64,000 nucleotides of DNA from Rhizobium mongolense subsp. loessense (GCF_900099775.1 NZ_FMTM01000003.1:395097-459096); one strand, 5' to 3'. Shown: positions 37,490 to 47,544, counted from the stretch's first letter. A program made the numbers and translations. Notes: a model not told the origin generated them from the letters alone.

Positions 37490-39184
37490 ATGCGGGGATA
37501 TGTTCGTGCGGGAAGCAGCCAGCCGGCCTGGCTGTTTCCCTTCATTATTGTGGTGGTTCTGATCCTCAGCGTGCTGCCGTTGGCGCGGCTTGCCGTTGCA
37601 GGCATTGCCGCGTTGGCAAATGGCGGCGTGTCTGCCGTGCTTGCCGATCCCGCACTCTGGTCGGCCACCTATTACACGATCGTCACCGCCATTCTCGGCA
37701 CTGTGATTTCACTCGTCATCGGCTGCGTTTTCGCATTTCTCCTGACACTGACGGACATCCGCGGGAAGGGGCTGTTGAGCTTCCTCTTCGTGCTGCCGAT
37801 GATGATCCCGCCGCAAGTGACGGCTCTTGCCTGGGTGCAGATGTCCGGCCCGTCGAGTCCACTTCTCAAAGCGCTGCATATCGCGCCGCCCCTCGGCTCC
37901 CCGCAGCCGCTTTATTCGCACGGCGGTATTGCGCTGCTCTATGGCGTCCAGCACGCGCCCCTCGTCTACCTGGCGCTGAGGGCCGGGCTGATGGCGCTGC
38001 CGCGCGACGGCGTCGAGGCCGCGCGGCTTTCCGGCGCATCCAGCTTTCGTGTCTTTCGCGATATCGTCCTGCCACTGTCACTGCCCGGTGTCGTTGCGGG
38101 TGCGGCGATCTCGTTTGTCTCCTGCACCGGCAATTTCGGCATCCCGGCGATCCTCGGCATTCCTGCCTCGATCTACACCTTACCGACGCTGATCTTCTCG
38201 AAGTTCTCGGCCTTCACCAGCCGCACATTCGGCGAAGTCGCACTGCTGTCGGCCATCATCGCGATTATCTCCGTCGCCGGGCTTGCGATCCAGGATCGGA
38301 CCTTGCGCGGCAGAGACTATCGCGTGCTTGGCCTTTCGGGTGCGACTGCCACCTTCGATCTCGGCGACTGGAAATATCTGCTTGCGCCGCTGCTTTGGGT
38401 CATCTTGTTCTTCATGCTGGCAGCACCGTTCTTCGCGCTGCTCGCCGGCGCGTTAGTGCCGGCCTATGGCGTGCCGCTGACCTTCAAGACCATGTCCTTC
38501 AACGCTTTTCATGAAATCGTCTTTCGCCAGGCGGTGACGCGCACGGCCTTCGTCAATTCGCTTTTTCTTGCGGCCGGAACGGCTACGTGTCTCCTGCTGG
38601 TGACTGTTCTGTCGGCCTATGCGTTGACGCGGCGCAGAGATGCGATTTCGCACGCCGTATCAAGTTTGATCGAGATACCCTATTCGCTGCCGGGCATCGT
38701 CATCGCCGTTTGCTTCATCCTCGTCTTCGCCGCGCCGCTGCCGGTTCTCAACGTCACGCTCTACGGCACGATCTGGATCATCCTGATCGCTTACCTCTCC
38801 AGCTTCTTTGCTGTCAGCTTGAAGCCGGTCGTCAGCGCATTCCATCAGCTCGATCCGGCGCTGGAGGAGGCGGCGCGGCTTTCCGGCGCGGGCTTCTTCC
38901 GCCGGCTGAGGGATATCATCGTGCCGCTGATTGCGCCTGCGGCTGGCGCTTCCGTCATCCTCGTCTTTCTAATTGCCTGCAACGAACTGACGATTTCGGC
39001 GCTGCTCTGGTCTGCGGGCACCCAGACGCTTGGCGTGGCGATCTACAATCTCGATGACAGCGGCAGTTCGGATCTGGCGTCTGCGCTTTCCGTGCTTATC
39101 GTCCTGATGGTCATCGTCATGATGCTGCTTCTGGAATTGCTGGCAAAGCAGCTGCCCAAGGGAGTGGTGCCATGGCGAAGCTGA
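37490..39184 (+). CDS. ABC importer permease, fused double domain (FbpB-like)
   Basis: 564 residues, about twelve helices in two homologous halves. Each half ends with an EAA loop for ATPase docking: GVEAARLSGASSFRVFRDIVLP (residues about 180-201, split) and EEAARLSGAGFFRRLRDIIVP near 470. This double-permease form is typical of iron and phosphonate importers. It follows the binding protein by 17 bases and overlaps the ATPase gene by 13 bases, indicating a tight operon. Confidence 0.9.
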   Translation: MRGYVRAGSSQPAWLFPFIIVVVLILSVLPLARLAVAGIAALANGGVSAVLADPALWSATYYTIVTAILGTVISLVIGCVFAFLLTLTDIRGKGLLSFLFVLPMMIPPQVTALAWVQMSGPSSPLLKALHIAPPLGSPQPLYSHGGIALLYGVQHAPLVYLALRAGLMALPRDGVEAARLSGASSFRVFRDIVLPLSLPGVVAGAAISFVSCTGNFGIPAILGIPASIYTLPTLIFSKFSAFTSRTFGEVALLSAIIAIISVAGLAIQDRTLRGRDYRVLGLSGATATFDLGDWKYLLAPLLWVILFFMLAAPFFALLAGALVPAYGVPLTFKTMSFNAFHEIVFRQAVTRTAFVNSLFLAAGTATCLLLVTVLSAYALTRRRDAISHAVSSLIEIPYSLPGIVIAVCFILVFAAPLPVLNVTLYGTIWIILIAYLSSFFAVSLKPVVSAFHQLDPALEEAARLSGAGFFRRLRDIIVPLIAPAAGASVILVFLIACNELTISALLWSAGTQTLGVAIYNLDDSGSSDLASALSVLIVLMVIVMMLLLELLAKQLPKGVVPWRS

Positions 39185-40200
39185 TCCTCAATCATGTCGG
39201 TAAGGATTTTGGCACTGGAAAACCAGCGGTGAGCGCGCTTTCGCTCGATGTGCGCGAAGGTGGATTCCTGGCGCTGCTTGGTCCCTCCGGCTGCGGCAAG
39301 ACGACGGTGCTGCGAATGATTGCAGGTTTCGAGACGCCGACCGACGGCTCGATCCATCTCGGCGAGCGGCTGCTTGCCGACGCGGCGCAATCCTTGCCGC
39401 CCGAGCGCCGCAACATGGCGATGGTCTTCCAGTCCTACGCGCTCTGGCCGCATATGAATGTCGCCGACAATGTCGGTTATCCGCTGAAGGTACGCGGCAT
39501 TGCGGGCGAAGCCTATCGCCGGAAGGTGCGGGACGCCCTTTCGACGGTGCGGCTTGCGGAATATGCCGAGCGGCGTCCAGCCGACCTCTCCGGCGGCCAG
39601 CGCCAGCGCGTGGCGCTGGCGCGCTGCCTGGTGACATCGCCAGATGTGGTTCTGCTCGACGAGCCGCTCGCCAATCTCGACCGGCACCTGAAGCAGGAGA
39701 TGGAAGAGAGTTTCCGCGAGTTTCACCTGCGTTCCGGCGCCACCATGATCTATGTGACGCATGACCAGAGTGAGGCCATGGCGCTTGCAACGGACGTCGC
39801 GGTGATGTCGGAGGGCCACCTGCTGCAGATCGCGCCGCCTGCCGAGATATATGCACGCCCGGAAGGCCGGATGGTCGGCGGACTGATCGGGCGAGGGGCG
39901 ATCCTGACTCTGCGGTCGCCTGGCGGTGATAAGCGAAATTTCGATTGGAATGCCCTGCAGGCAATCATTTTAGATCAATCGGACGAGGGGCCGCAGATCG
40001 ATATGCTCGTGCGCCCGGAAGACGTCCTGCTCGGCGGCGAGGGCATTCCAGCCATTGTGGAATCGGTTCTCTATGAAGGCGAGCGTTATGCGCTGAAACT
40101 CGCCCTGGCGGACGGCCAGATGCTGCGCGCCTTCAGCCGCACGGCGGTGCAGGCGGGCGATGCGCCGAAGATTGCGATCCGTTCGGCATGGCGGCTCTGA
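39172..40200 (+). CDS. ABC importer ATPase (FbpC/PotA-like)
   Basis: 342 residues. Walker A GPSGCGKTT at about 38-46, Q-loop VFQSYALWPHMNV, signature LSGGQRQRVALARCL, Walker B VVLLDEPLANLD, H-loop VTHDQSEAMAL. Residues beyond 240 form a TOBE-type regulatory domain (VRPEDVLLGGEGIPA). It energises the binding-protein and permease genes immediately upstream; 13-base overlap. Confidence 0.93.
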   Translation: MAKLILNHVGKDFGTGKPAVSALSLDVREGGFLALLGPSGCGKTTVLRMIAGFETPTDGSIHLGERLLADAAQSLPPERRNMAMVFQSYALWPHMNVADNVGYPLKVRGIAGEAYRRKVRDALSTVRLAEYAERRPADLSGGQRQRVALARCLVTSPDVVLLDEPLANLDRHLKQEMEESFREFHLRSGATMIYVTHDQSEAMALATDVAVMSEGHLLQIAPPAEIYARPEGRMVGGLIGRGAILTLRSPGGDKRNFDWNALQAIILDQSDEGPQIDMLVRPEDVLLGGEGIPAIVESVLYEGERYALKLALADGQMLRAFSRTAVQAGDAPKIAIRSAWRL

Positions 40201-40272
40201 TTTCCGTCTCGCTGCCTTCCCGAATGCCTCTTTCGTCTCTACAAATGACGTAACGCCAACCGGAAATGTTCG

Positions 40273-41385
40273 ATGTCGCTTCGCATTGCCACATTCAACG
40301 TCGAAAATCTGATGACGCGTTTCGATTTCACCGGTTTTCGCAACCAACTGCGCCAGGACCGCGTCATCAAGCTTTTTGAGATACAGAGCGAAGGCGTCTA
40401 TCAGCAGCTCGAGCAAGCGCGGGTCGTCGCCTCGACCGACGATACACGTCAGATGACGGCGCTTGCGATCGCCGATGCCGATGCGGACATTCTCTGCCTG
40501 CAGGAAATCGACAGCATGGGGGCGCTGCAGGCCTTCGAGTACGGATATCTTTTCCGGATGGTGGGAACCGGCTACCGGCAGAAGTATCTGGTCAAGGGTA
40601 ATGACAGCCGGGGCATCGATGTCGCAGTCCTCATGCGCGAGGAAACGCACGACGGCCAGAAGATCGAACTGAAGGAGATCAAGAGCCACGCGATGCTCAC
40701 CTATCGCGATCTCGATCTGTTCAACGATCAATTGGCGCTCACCAATCGCATCGACGACAAGATCTTCAAGCGCGACTGCCTGGAACTCGATCTCGCGATC
40801 GGCGGTGTGCCGCTGACCCTTTATGTCGTGCATTTCAAGTCGATGGATGGGCCGCGCACCAACGGCGTCAGCAGCCGGCAGGCAACCATGCCCGTCCGTC
40901 GGGCGGAGACGCTGGCCGTGCGCCGGATTGTCGAGAGCCGTTTCGGCGCCGGACATACCGCCAGAAAGAATTTCGTGATCTGCGGCGACATGAACGACTA
41001 CCAGGAGCGTGTCAACGTCATCGGTGTGCGTCGCAGCGGATACCGTTTCGAACACACCGACGAGACCGAAAGCGCGCTCGACGTGTTCAGCCATGACGGT
41101 TTTGCCGAAAATGTCGCGCGCCGCCGCGATCCGCTCGACCGCTGGACGCTCTATCACGCGCGGGGACCGCAAGAGCAGTGGCTTTGCCAGCTCGACTATC
41201 TCTGGCTCTCGCCGGCGCTTGCGAAAGCGAACGCCGGCAAAGTGCCGGAGATCATCCGCAACGGTCAGCCCTTCCGCACGATCTTTCCGCCCGGCCAGGA
41301 AGTCGAGCGCTATCCGCGCACCGGCTGGGATCGGCCGAAAGCCTCCGACCATTGCCCCGTCGTCATGACACTGGATTTGACATGA
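40273..41385 (+). CDS. Endonuclease/exonuclease/phosphatase-family protein
   Basis: 370 residues. RIATFNVENLM at the start, CLQEIDSMGALQAF with the metal-binding Glu, FVICGDMNDYQERV (G-D-x-N), and KASDHCPVVMTLDL at the end with the catalytic D-H pair are the EEP signatures of DNase I-like phosphodiesterases. No signal peptide, so it is probably cytoplasmic. It overlaps the Nudix gene by four bases (ATGA); the pair may clean up nucleotides, but the substrate is unknown. Confidence 0.85.
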   Translation: MSLRIATFNVENLMTRFDFTGFRNQLRQDRVIKLFEIQSEGVYQQLEQARVVASTDDTRQMTALAIADADADILCLQEIDSMGALQAFEYGYLFRMVGTGYRQKYLVKGNDSRGIDVAVLMREETHDGQKIELKEIKSHAMLTYRDLDLFNDQLALTNRIDDKIFKRDCLELDLAIGGVPLTLYVVHFKSMDGPRTNGVSSRQATMPVRRAETLAVRRIVESRFGAGHTARKNFVICGDMNDYQERVNVIGVRRSGYRFEHTDETESALDVFSHDGFAENVARRRDPLDRWTLYHARGPQEQWLCQLDYLWLSPALAKANAGKVPEIIRNGQPFRTIFPPGQEVERYPRTGWDRPKASDHCPVVMTLDLT

Positions 41386-42128
41386 GTCTTGCATTTTCAG
41401 ATGATCTTACCGGCTGGCCGCCGGAGAAGACTGTTTTTCCTGTCGCCTCGATCGACCTTCGCGTGCTGGCGGGCGAGCATCCTTATCATCTGCAAAATGC
41501 GGTACTCGCGGGCGAGAACTGGAAGCGCGAGATATCGGCCAAACCGGAGCTTTTCGATGGTCGTATGGTGTTTCAGCATCAGCTTGCCTTGAACGATGGC
41601 GGTATAGCGGGCAGGGGCCACATCATTCCCTTCTCCACCTTTCTGTGGTGGCGCAAGCAGGCCGAGCGCCGCGGCGGCATCCACCTTTTTGCCTTCGGCA
41701 TCATGGTCTCGTCAGATGGCGCGATCATCGCCGTGCGCATGGGCGCACACACGGCAAATGCCGGTCAGGTCTATTGCGCCGCCGGCTCGTTGGACCTTGA
41801 CGATATCGCCGGCGACCGTTGCGATGTAGAGAGCAATATGCGGCGCGAAGTGCTCGAGGAGACAGGCATGGAACTTCGCGATGCAACACCGGATACGACC
41901 TACTACGCCAGCCATTTCCGCCGCACGGTCACGGTGTTCCGGCTGTTTCGTTTCGGCCTCGCTGCGGACGAAATGATTGAGCGGATCGCGGCTCATATGC
42001 TCGTTGCCGAGGACAAGGAAATTGCTGGAGCGGTTGCGATCCGTTCTGCCGATCACTCCGCCCATCCCTATAACGTCGCCATGCTTCCGATCATCGATTG
42101 GTATTTCGCTAATACAAACGAAGGCTAA
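41382..42128 (+). CDS. Nudix hydrolase
   Basis: 248 residues. A Nudix helix is seen in VESNMRREVLEETGMEL (the R-E-x-x-E-E-x-G-x core), but the preceding glycine (CAAGSLDLDDIAGDRCD) is spaced more widely than the canonical GX5E, so the box is slightly divergent. Nudix enzymes hydrolyse nucleoside diphosphate derivatives. Its ATG overlaps the stop of the EEP-family gene, so they are coupled. An in-frame extension into that gene is not credible. Confidence 0.85.
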   Translation: MSLAFSDDLTGWPPEKTVFPVASIDLRVLAGEHPYHLQNAVLAGENWKREISAKPELFDGRMVFQHQLALNDGGIAGRGHIIPFSTFLWWRKQAERRGGIHLFAFGIMVSSDGAIIAVRMGAHTANAGQVYCAAGSLDLDDIAGDRCDVESNMRREVLEETGMELRDATPDTTYYASHFRRTVTVFRLFRFGLAADEMIERIAAHMLVAEDKEIAGAVAIRSADHSAHPYNVAMLPIIDWYFANTNEG

Positions 42129-42192
42129 TATCTTGCACTCGTTTCGCCGGTCGGGCAGGTTGCACGTTCTATGACTGATTAAGGAGGCCGAT

Positions 42193-43107
42193 GTGGCGCG
42201 CAGCTACAGCGTCTATGACGTGTTCACCGACCGCAAACTCGCCGGAAATCCGTTGGCCGTCATCTTCGACGGCGACGATCTGAGCGAGGAGGCTATGCAA
42301 TCGATAGCCCGCGAGATTAATCTCTCCGAGACAGTCTTTGTACGCCCCTCGGCAAATCCAGCCTATACAGCCAAGCTCCGGATTTTCACGCCAGGCCGCG
42401 AACTGCCCTTCGCCGGCCACCCGACCGTCGGCACGGCGATTGCCCTTGCCGAAGAGGCGCACGGCCGTGAGATGACGCTCGATCTCGTCTCCGTATTGGA
42501 GGAAAATGTCGGGCCGGTGCGCTGCGCGGTCCGGCTGCGGAAGGGCGAGGTAAGCTTTGCCGAATTCGATCTTCCGCGGAAATCGCAGCAGATCAATATG
42601 CCGCTCGAAAAGCTCGGCATCGCCAATGCGCTGTCGCTTAAGGTGACGGAGATTGGTTTTGAGAATCACGTGCCCTCGATCTGGAGCGCCGGCGTTCCGT
42701 TCCTGCTGGTGCCGGTCCACGATGTCGGGGTTGCAAAACGGCTGGAATTCGATCCGCAGCTCTTTGAACAGACCGTGCCCTTCGTCGACGGTTCGCTGGC
42801 CTCGGCCTATATTTACTGCCGCGCCGGCGTGAACCATTCGGCGAAGTTCCACGCGCGCATGTTTGCAAGCGACATGGGGATGTCCGAGGATCCTGCAACC
42901 GGCTCCGCCGTCGCGGCGCTTTCAGGGGCGATCCACCATTTCGACCGGCTGCCGGATGGTCATCATCCGATCACGATTGAACAGGGGGTGGAGATGGGGC
43001 GGCCATCCTTCATCCACCTGCATGTCGACGTCGAGGCCGGCACCATCTCCAATGCCCGGATCGGCGGGCAGGCGGTGCGCCTTGCCACGGGTACGCTCGA
43101 CCTTTGA
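42193..43107 (+). CDS. PhzF-family isomerase/epimerase
   Basis: 304 residues starting with GTG behind AGGAGGCC. YDVFTDRKLAGNPLAVI with NLSETVFV (the catalytic Glu position) and LPFAGHPTVGTA are the N-terminal PhzF signatures, and SEDPATGSAVAAL is the repeated C-terminal one. PhzF enzymes isomerise trans-2,3-dihydro-3-hydroxyanthranilate; most relatives have unknown substrates, and no phenazine genes are present here. It is the last gene before tRNA-Lys. Confidence 0.9.
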   Translation: MARSYSVYDVFTDRKLAGNPLAVIFDGDDLSEEAMQSIAREINLSETVFVRPSANPAYTAKLRIFTPGRELPFAGHPTVGTAIALAEEAHGREMTLDLVSVLEENVGPVRCAVRLRKGEVSFAEFDLPRKSQQINMPLEKLGIANALSLKVTEIGFENHVPSIWSAGVPFLLVPVHDVGVAKRLEFDPQLFEQTVPFVDGSLASAYIYCRAGVNHSAKFHARMFASDMGMSEDPATGSAVAALSGAIHHFDRLPDGHHPITIEQGVEMGRPSFIHLHVDVEAGTISNARIGGQAVRLATGTLDL

Positions 43108-43173
43108 TTTCATTCCCATTTCAGCCATGCAGAAAAATCTTCGAAATTAATCAAAGAATTTTCCGCAGGGTGC

Positions 43174-43202
43174 TGGACAAGGCCTGAGATCCTGTTTATA
43201 CG
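43174..43202 (+). promoter_or_regulatory. Promoter of tRNA-Lys
   Basis: TGGACA (43174-43179) and TATACG (43197-43202) are 17 bases apart and about 30 bases upstream of the mature tRNA, a plausible sigma-70 promoter. Confidence 0.5.
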
Positions 43203-43232
43203 CCCCGTCACACCGCGCAGCCAAGCGCGAAC

Positions 43233-43308
<76 letters not shown>

Positions 43309-43394
43309 AAAACCTCTTGAAATCGTTGATAAATTCACAATTGTCCGGCGTTTCCGGAGGAACTGATTTCCAACAAATTGAAAACGGTTCCAAT

Positions 43395-43680
43395 TCACGT
43401 TCCGTTCCTGTTCTTGAAAGCGGCCGGCTCGATCTCGCTCCATCGGGCCTCCATCAGCTTCATGGTGTCCTTCGCCAAACTCCTCAGAGCGACCTCCCTC
43501 CCGTAATGCTGAACCATCTGCGCAGACATGTTGCAGATCGCCCCGACCTGGGGTGCAGCCCACCTCCAGGAGGTTGATCACTGCGTTCTTGTGCAATCCG
43601 TGGAAGACGATGCTGCTCTCGCGGAAACGCTTGAACGCGTCTTCGTTCAAGTGGCCAACCTCGAAATCGCGCTCATGGCA
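43395..43680 (-). pseudogene. Tyrosine recombinase (integrase) remnant next to tRNA-Lys
   Basis: The minus strand encodes FHGLHKNAVINLLEVGCTP (about 43605-43549, the HxxR box with His instead of the catalytic Arg) and, after a frameshift, GAICNMSAQMVQHYGREV followed by ALRSLAKDTMKLMEA, ending at a TGA at 43395. The H-Y pair in MVQHYGRE is where the catalytic tyrosine sits. Only the C-terminal third is present, joined in frame to an unrelated oxidoreductase fragment. It is 87 bases from the tRNA 3' end, a classic integrase position. Two defects (Arg lost, frame broken) make it inactive. Confidence 0.7.
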
Positions 43681-43737
43681 CTGCGGCAAGTCGACGATCG
43701 GCGGCAACTTCGGTGCGAATGTCTGCTCCGAAGAAGC

Positions 43738-44307
43738 GCGCTGCGCCCGACCGCGCATGAGGGTTGCAGCCTGAACTTTGCGAGCGACCATCGAGCCGAG
43801 GCCGTCGGCGCCAACCATGTGGCCGGCTGCAAGCGTCCTGATGCGGTCGTCCGCATCCTTCAAGACGACGCCACGCACCCGCCCGTCGGCGTCGACGTTC
43901 AGATCTTGTACGGCAACATCATGAAGGATCGTTGCGCCAGCGTCATGAGCCGCATCCACGAGCACGCGATCGAGCACTGTGCGGCGCGGAGCGATCAGCC
44001 CTGGAATCCTCTGATCCGGCCGGATGGCGATCGCAACCTCTTCTTCGCCGTAATGGAAGGTGGTGGAGGTGATCACGGGAGCTCCGCCGTCGATCAACGG
44101 CTCGAGCAGACCCCAGCGCGATAGTTGCATGACTGCGGGCCTCATCAATGCGTGGGTCGAGAGCGTGTCGCTGCCATAACCCTGACGGTCGACCGCAAGC
44201 ACGCGCATGCCGTCCTTGGCAAACAGCAGGGCCGCAGCCGCGCCGGCGCAGCGCGCGCCGACGATGATGACATCATAGTACGGTTTGAATGCCGGAACGT
44301 GCAGCAT
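43738..44307 (-). pseudogene. FAD-dependent oxidoreductase, truncated N-terminal part
   Basis: About 190 residues beginning with a Rossmann FAD motif (DVIIVGARCAGAAAALLF, then LAVDRQGYGSDTLSTHAL) and continuing IAPRRTVLDRVLVDAA and GHMVGADGLGSMVA, as in geranylgeranyl-reductase/halogenase-type flavoproteins of about 400 residues. The second half is missing: the frame runs on without a stop into the integrase remnant, giving a 337-codon chimeric reading frame ending at 43294. Unlikely to be functional. Confidence 0.65.
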
Positions 44308-44309
44308 GA

Positions 44310-45529
44310 TTACCCCTCATGCGTCCCTTGGCCGCGCTGGTCGAGAAATGCGCAAATGCATTTTGAAAGCTCGAGGGCGTCCGATGCGACGCCGCCGATG
44401 AAATTAGAATCGCTCTTGCGCAGCAGGCGAAACCCCAGGGCGTAAAGGCCGGGAATAGCTGTCACACCGTCCCAATGGGCGATTTCGCCATCGGGGCCGA
44501 GCGCCGCGAGCTTCAGCCAGGGATAGGTTCGTCGATAGCCTGTCGCCCACACGATGGTGTTGATATTGCCGGCCGCCAGAGACAGTCGGCGCGACCCGGC
44601 CCGCGACAGATCGACCGGCTCGATAAAGGCATGGGAAGCCCGGCGGTCGAGACCGGCAAAGGCATCAATCCTTGCGAGAAGGTCTCGCTGCTTGACTTCG
44701 GCTGACGCGACGCTGGAAGCGAGATCATCCGCGAATGTAATAGCGTTCCCTTTGACCGCTGCCGATGGCCCTGCAGGGTTGCCAGATCTATGTCGGCACG
44801 ATCCGCACGGCCGGTTAGCTGCAGCGACGGTTGACGTCTGCTAGCCTCCGGATTCGCCAGGTCGCGGGTTCGCTCTGCGAGCACGCCCATTCGATCAAGC
44901 CACCAGAAAATATCGCGCCCGCGTCAGGTGCGTGGCAGCCGCGTATGTCGGCCGACCGCCAGGGTCACGTCATGCCCGCTGCGTCGATGTTGATCGGCGA
45001 TCTGAACGCCGGAGGACGACGCACCGACCACGAGTACGCCCCCGTCGGCTATGGCGCGCGGCGAACGATAAGCACTGGAATGCAAGTTTGTCACAAGCGG
45101 ATTGATGGCACGGGCGATGTCCGGAAGATTGGGCAGATCGCACTGACCGGTTGCCACGACAACGACCTGCGCGCCAAATGCCTCGATCGGCTTCTATCCG
45201 GAATCCGGCTGCTCCATGCGTTAGCGAAGTGACGGCAGTCTGCTCCATCACCGGCGCGCCGAAGGCAGCGGCATAGTCGCGCAAGCGCGCGACGTGGTCG
45301 TCCCGCAGCATGAACCCATCAAGGTCGTCGCCTTCATAGGGAGCATCAGGCAGCAGGTTCATCCAGTTTGGCGTGAGCAGCCGCAGCGAATCCCGGGCAT
45401 GGCTTTGCCAACGACCGCCGATCGTGCCGCGTTCGAAGACAAGATGCTCTATACCGCAGTTGAAAAGGCAACGGCTCATTGCAAGCCCAGCCTGGCCACC
45501 GCCGAGATAGCGACATCGGTCGCATACAT
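44310..45529 (-). pseudogene. Flavin-containing monooxygenase (FMO/TrkA-like), multiply frameshifted
   Basis: Pieces of one 400-residue flavoprotein lie in successive frames: an ATG at 45529 with GGAGG upstream, then GGGQAGLAMSRCLF after a one-base loss in the FAD motif, EHLVFERGTIGGRWQSHARD, VVVATGQ-like and VVGASSSGVQIADQ (NADPH motif), MGVLAERTRDLANPEASRR, and finally IVWATGYRRTYPWL with SNFIGGVASDALELSKCICAF. At least four frame changes separate them. The intact ancestor would have oxidised a small molecule with NADPH and FAD. Confidence 0.75.
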
Positions 45530-45594
45530 GTTCGTCCTCCTTGGTGAGGGCGATCCGGCGTTGGGCGGCCGGATCGCATGAGGAATAACGAGCG

Positions 45595-46171
45595 CTACTG
45601 CACCGGGGCCATGCCGACCGAGACGGGAACGCCGTTGGCCAGGACGTCGAATACCGCCGACCGCGCCTGCGCCTGATCCAGGATCAGCTGCATCTTTTCT
45701 GCGGGCGCGTCGCCTTCGATCTCGAAGCGGATCGCAATGTTCTGGTAGCCGTTGCGGACCTCGTCCGATATGCCGAGTATGCCGCGCAGATCGATGCCAC
45801 CGGCAGCGTAGGAGCGCACCTTCGTAAGCTTCACGCCACGGGTCGCCGCGATATTGGCTATGCCAGCGGTCAGGCAGGTGGCGAGCGCGTGGAGCAGCCA
45901 TTCGACGGGCGTCGGGCCGCTATCGGCGCCGCAGAGCACCGTCGGATGATCGCCATCGGCGGCATAAGACTTGATATGCTTGCTCGGCGCCGGCACCGAA
46001 AAAGCCTTGCATTTCACTGCGGTTGTGGGTGCCCTCGATCCAGTCGTTGCGGGCACGGAACTGGAATGTGGCCAAGTCCGGCTGGCCCACAACGAAGTTG
46101 ATGGTGCTGAAGAGGGTCGGCGTGTCGACGCCGCTGAGTGGTGGACGCGGCGCCCTGGTCTGCAGGTTCAT
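45595..46171 (-). pseudogene. OsmC-family protein with a frameshift
   Basis: The 5' part (MNLQTRAPRPPLSGVDTP at 46171 to GFFGAGAE) and the 3' part (KHIKSYAADGDHPTVLCG, EWLLHALATCLTAGIANIAA split, to the TAG at 45595) are in different frames, joined near 45985 by one extra C. The second cysteine of OsmC peroxidases is present in HALATCLTAG; the first position is LCGADSGPTPVE. OsmC proteins reduce organic peroxides. It sits just upstream of the FMO pseudogene with which it was presumably an operon. Confidence 0.75.
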
Positions 46172-46655
46172 GGTGTTTCTCCCTTATTCGGTTGGAAAAC
46201 GCGGGATTTCTTCCCGGTTTGACACCAACTGATTTTAAGGGAGAGCGTTTGAACCACAGTTGGAGCCACAGTTGAATCGAATAAGGTGCTGGAAAAATTG
46301 GGCGGGAGATTTCGACCGTCTGCGCGATCCGGATTTCACCCGGCCGCAGCACGGGGCAGTCGAGTTTCGGCAACGTCGCTCCAAGCGTCTCCTCGAAGGG
46401 TATCAGTTGCGCCGTGCGGACCGCTTCAAAATTTGCGCAGTAAAGCGTGAAAGGCCAATTTCGGCGCGACACCGTTAACCGGCGATTTGAATGTGCGCTC
46501 GGCCGCTGCCATCTTCGAACACGCGGCATTGTCCTGTCGTCGGGATACGTCCTTCAGGAACGGCGACGCCTGCAATGTTTCGACTGTGAATTCAATGAAG
46601 ACGAACCCGATCAGGTGGTGGCCCGCGACCAACCCAATGGCGTAGTTCAATTCCG
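46172..46655. other. Region without a recognisable gene
   Basis: 484 bases between the OsmC remnant and the ferredoxin reductase. Short open frames exist on both strands (for example 46426-46659 minus, MTELNYAIGLVAGHHLIGFV), but none shows a domain or a good ribosome-binding site. It may be further decayed DNA of the tRNA-Lys scar. Confidence 0.5.
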
Positions 46656-47498
46656 TCAACCGACGAACGCCCGTTCGACGACATAAGTGGCCGGCGCATG
46701 GTTGGCGCCTTCGACGAGGCCGAAGGATTCAAGAACCGTCTTGCTGTCCTTCAGCATCTCCATCGAGCCGCAGATCATGGCGCGGTCCTGTCGCGGATCG
46801 AAGAGCGGCAGGCCGGTTTCGCTAAAGAAAGCTCCGCTGCGGATGAGATCGGTGACGCGGCCCATGCGGGGGAAGGCTTCGCGTGTCGTCGTCGTGTGGA
46901 GGCGTAGTTTCCCGCTTGCTGCTTCGCCAATCAGCGGATCGTGCTTAAGCCCGTCCACCAGTTCGGTGATGTAGGTGAGTTCGGCGACTTCTCGGCAGGT
47001 CTGCACGAGGATCACTTCCTCGAATTTCTCATAGGTTTCCGGATCGCGGATAAGGCTCGCGAATGGCGCGACGCCGGTTCCGGTCGAGAAGAGGTAGAGC
47101 CGCTTGCCCGGCAGCAGGGCGTCAAGCACCAGCGTGCCGGTCGGTTTCTTGCGCATCAGCACCGTGTCCCCGGGGATGATGTTCTGCAGGTGTTCGGTGA
47201 ACGGCCCGCCCCGCACTTTGATCGAAAGGAATTCGATCTCCTCGTCCCAAGAGGGGCTGGCCATCGAATATGCGCGGAACATCGGCTTTGGCACATTCGG
47301 GAGGCCGATCATGACGAATTCGCCAGATCGGAAGCGAAAGCTCGCGGGCCTGGTGATGCGGAAATGGAACAGCCGGTCGGTATAGTGCTTCACCGCCGTC
47401 ACGGTCTGTGCAAAGACGTCTGCCGGGGTTGGAAACTTCAGCCTATCGGCGTCCTGCTTCTCTCCCGCACCCGTTTTGCCGGTTGATTGCGTGATCAT
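46656..47498 (-). CDS. fpr: Ferredoxin/flavodoxin-NADP+ reductase
   Basis: About 280 residues. FAD-binding RAYSMASPSWDEEIEF (R-x-Y-S), the NADP part FSTGTGVAPFASLIRDPETYEKF (split), and MICGSMEMLKDSKTVLESFGL with the C-terminal VVERAFVG typical of bacterial Fpr with a terminal aromatic/short tail. It shuttles electrons between NADPH and ferredoxin or flavodoxin. Starts at 47498 (GGGA 7 bases upstream) or 47516. A MarR-regulon operator (47531-47544) lies immediately upstream, tying it to the catabolic cluster, where it may feed the ferredoxin-dependent ring reductase. Confidence 0.9.
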   Translation of the reverse strand: MITQSTGKTGAGEKQDADRLKFPTPADVFAQTVTAVKHYTDRLFHFRITRPASFRFRSGEFVMIGLPNVPKPMFRAYSMASPSWDEEIEFLSIKVRGGPFTEHLQNIIPGDTVLMRKKPTGTLVLDALLPGKRLYLFSTGTGVAPFASLIRDPETYEKFEEVILVQTCREVAELTYITELVDGLKHDPLIGEAASGKLRLHTTTTREAFPRMGRVTDLIRSGAFFSETGLPLFDPRQDRAMICGSMEMLKDSKTVLESFGLVEGANHAPATYVVERAFVG

Positions 47499-47530
47499 CC
47501 CGTTTTCCCATTCCATCTCGGCAATAATTT

Positions 47531-47544
47531 GTTTGTGTACGAAT
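47531..47544. promoter_or_regulatory. MarR-regulon operator in front of fpr
   Basis: GTTTGTGTACGAAT, matching the shared ATTYGTRTRCRAAT pattern at 13 of 14 positions, lies 33 bases upstream of the preferred fpr start in the divergent fpr/enamidase region. Confidence 0.55.

Noticed and set aside
36495..40200. Firm call of the ABC importer as ferric iron (FbpABC)
   Set aside because: The fused permease fits, but the paired Fe-binding tyrosines of FbpA are not clear in the binding protein, and no Fur-type box was recognised upstream.
42193..43107. PhzF gene as a sign of phenazine synthesis
   Set aside because: No other phenazine genes are present; isolated PhzF-like proteins are common and of unknown function.
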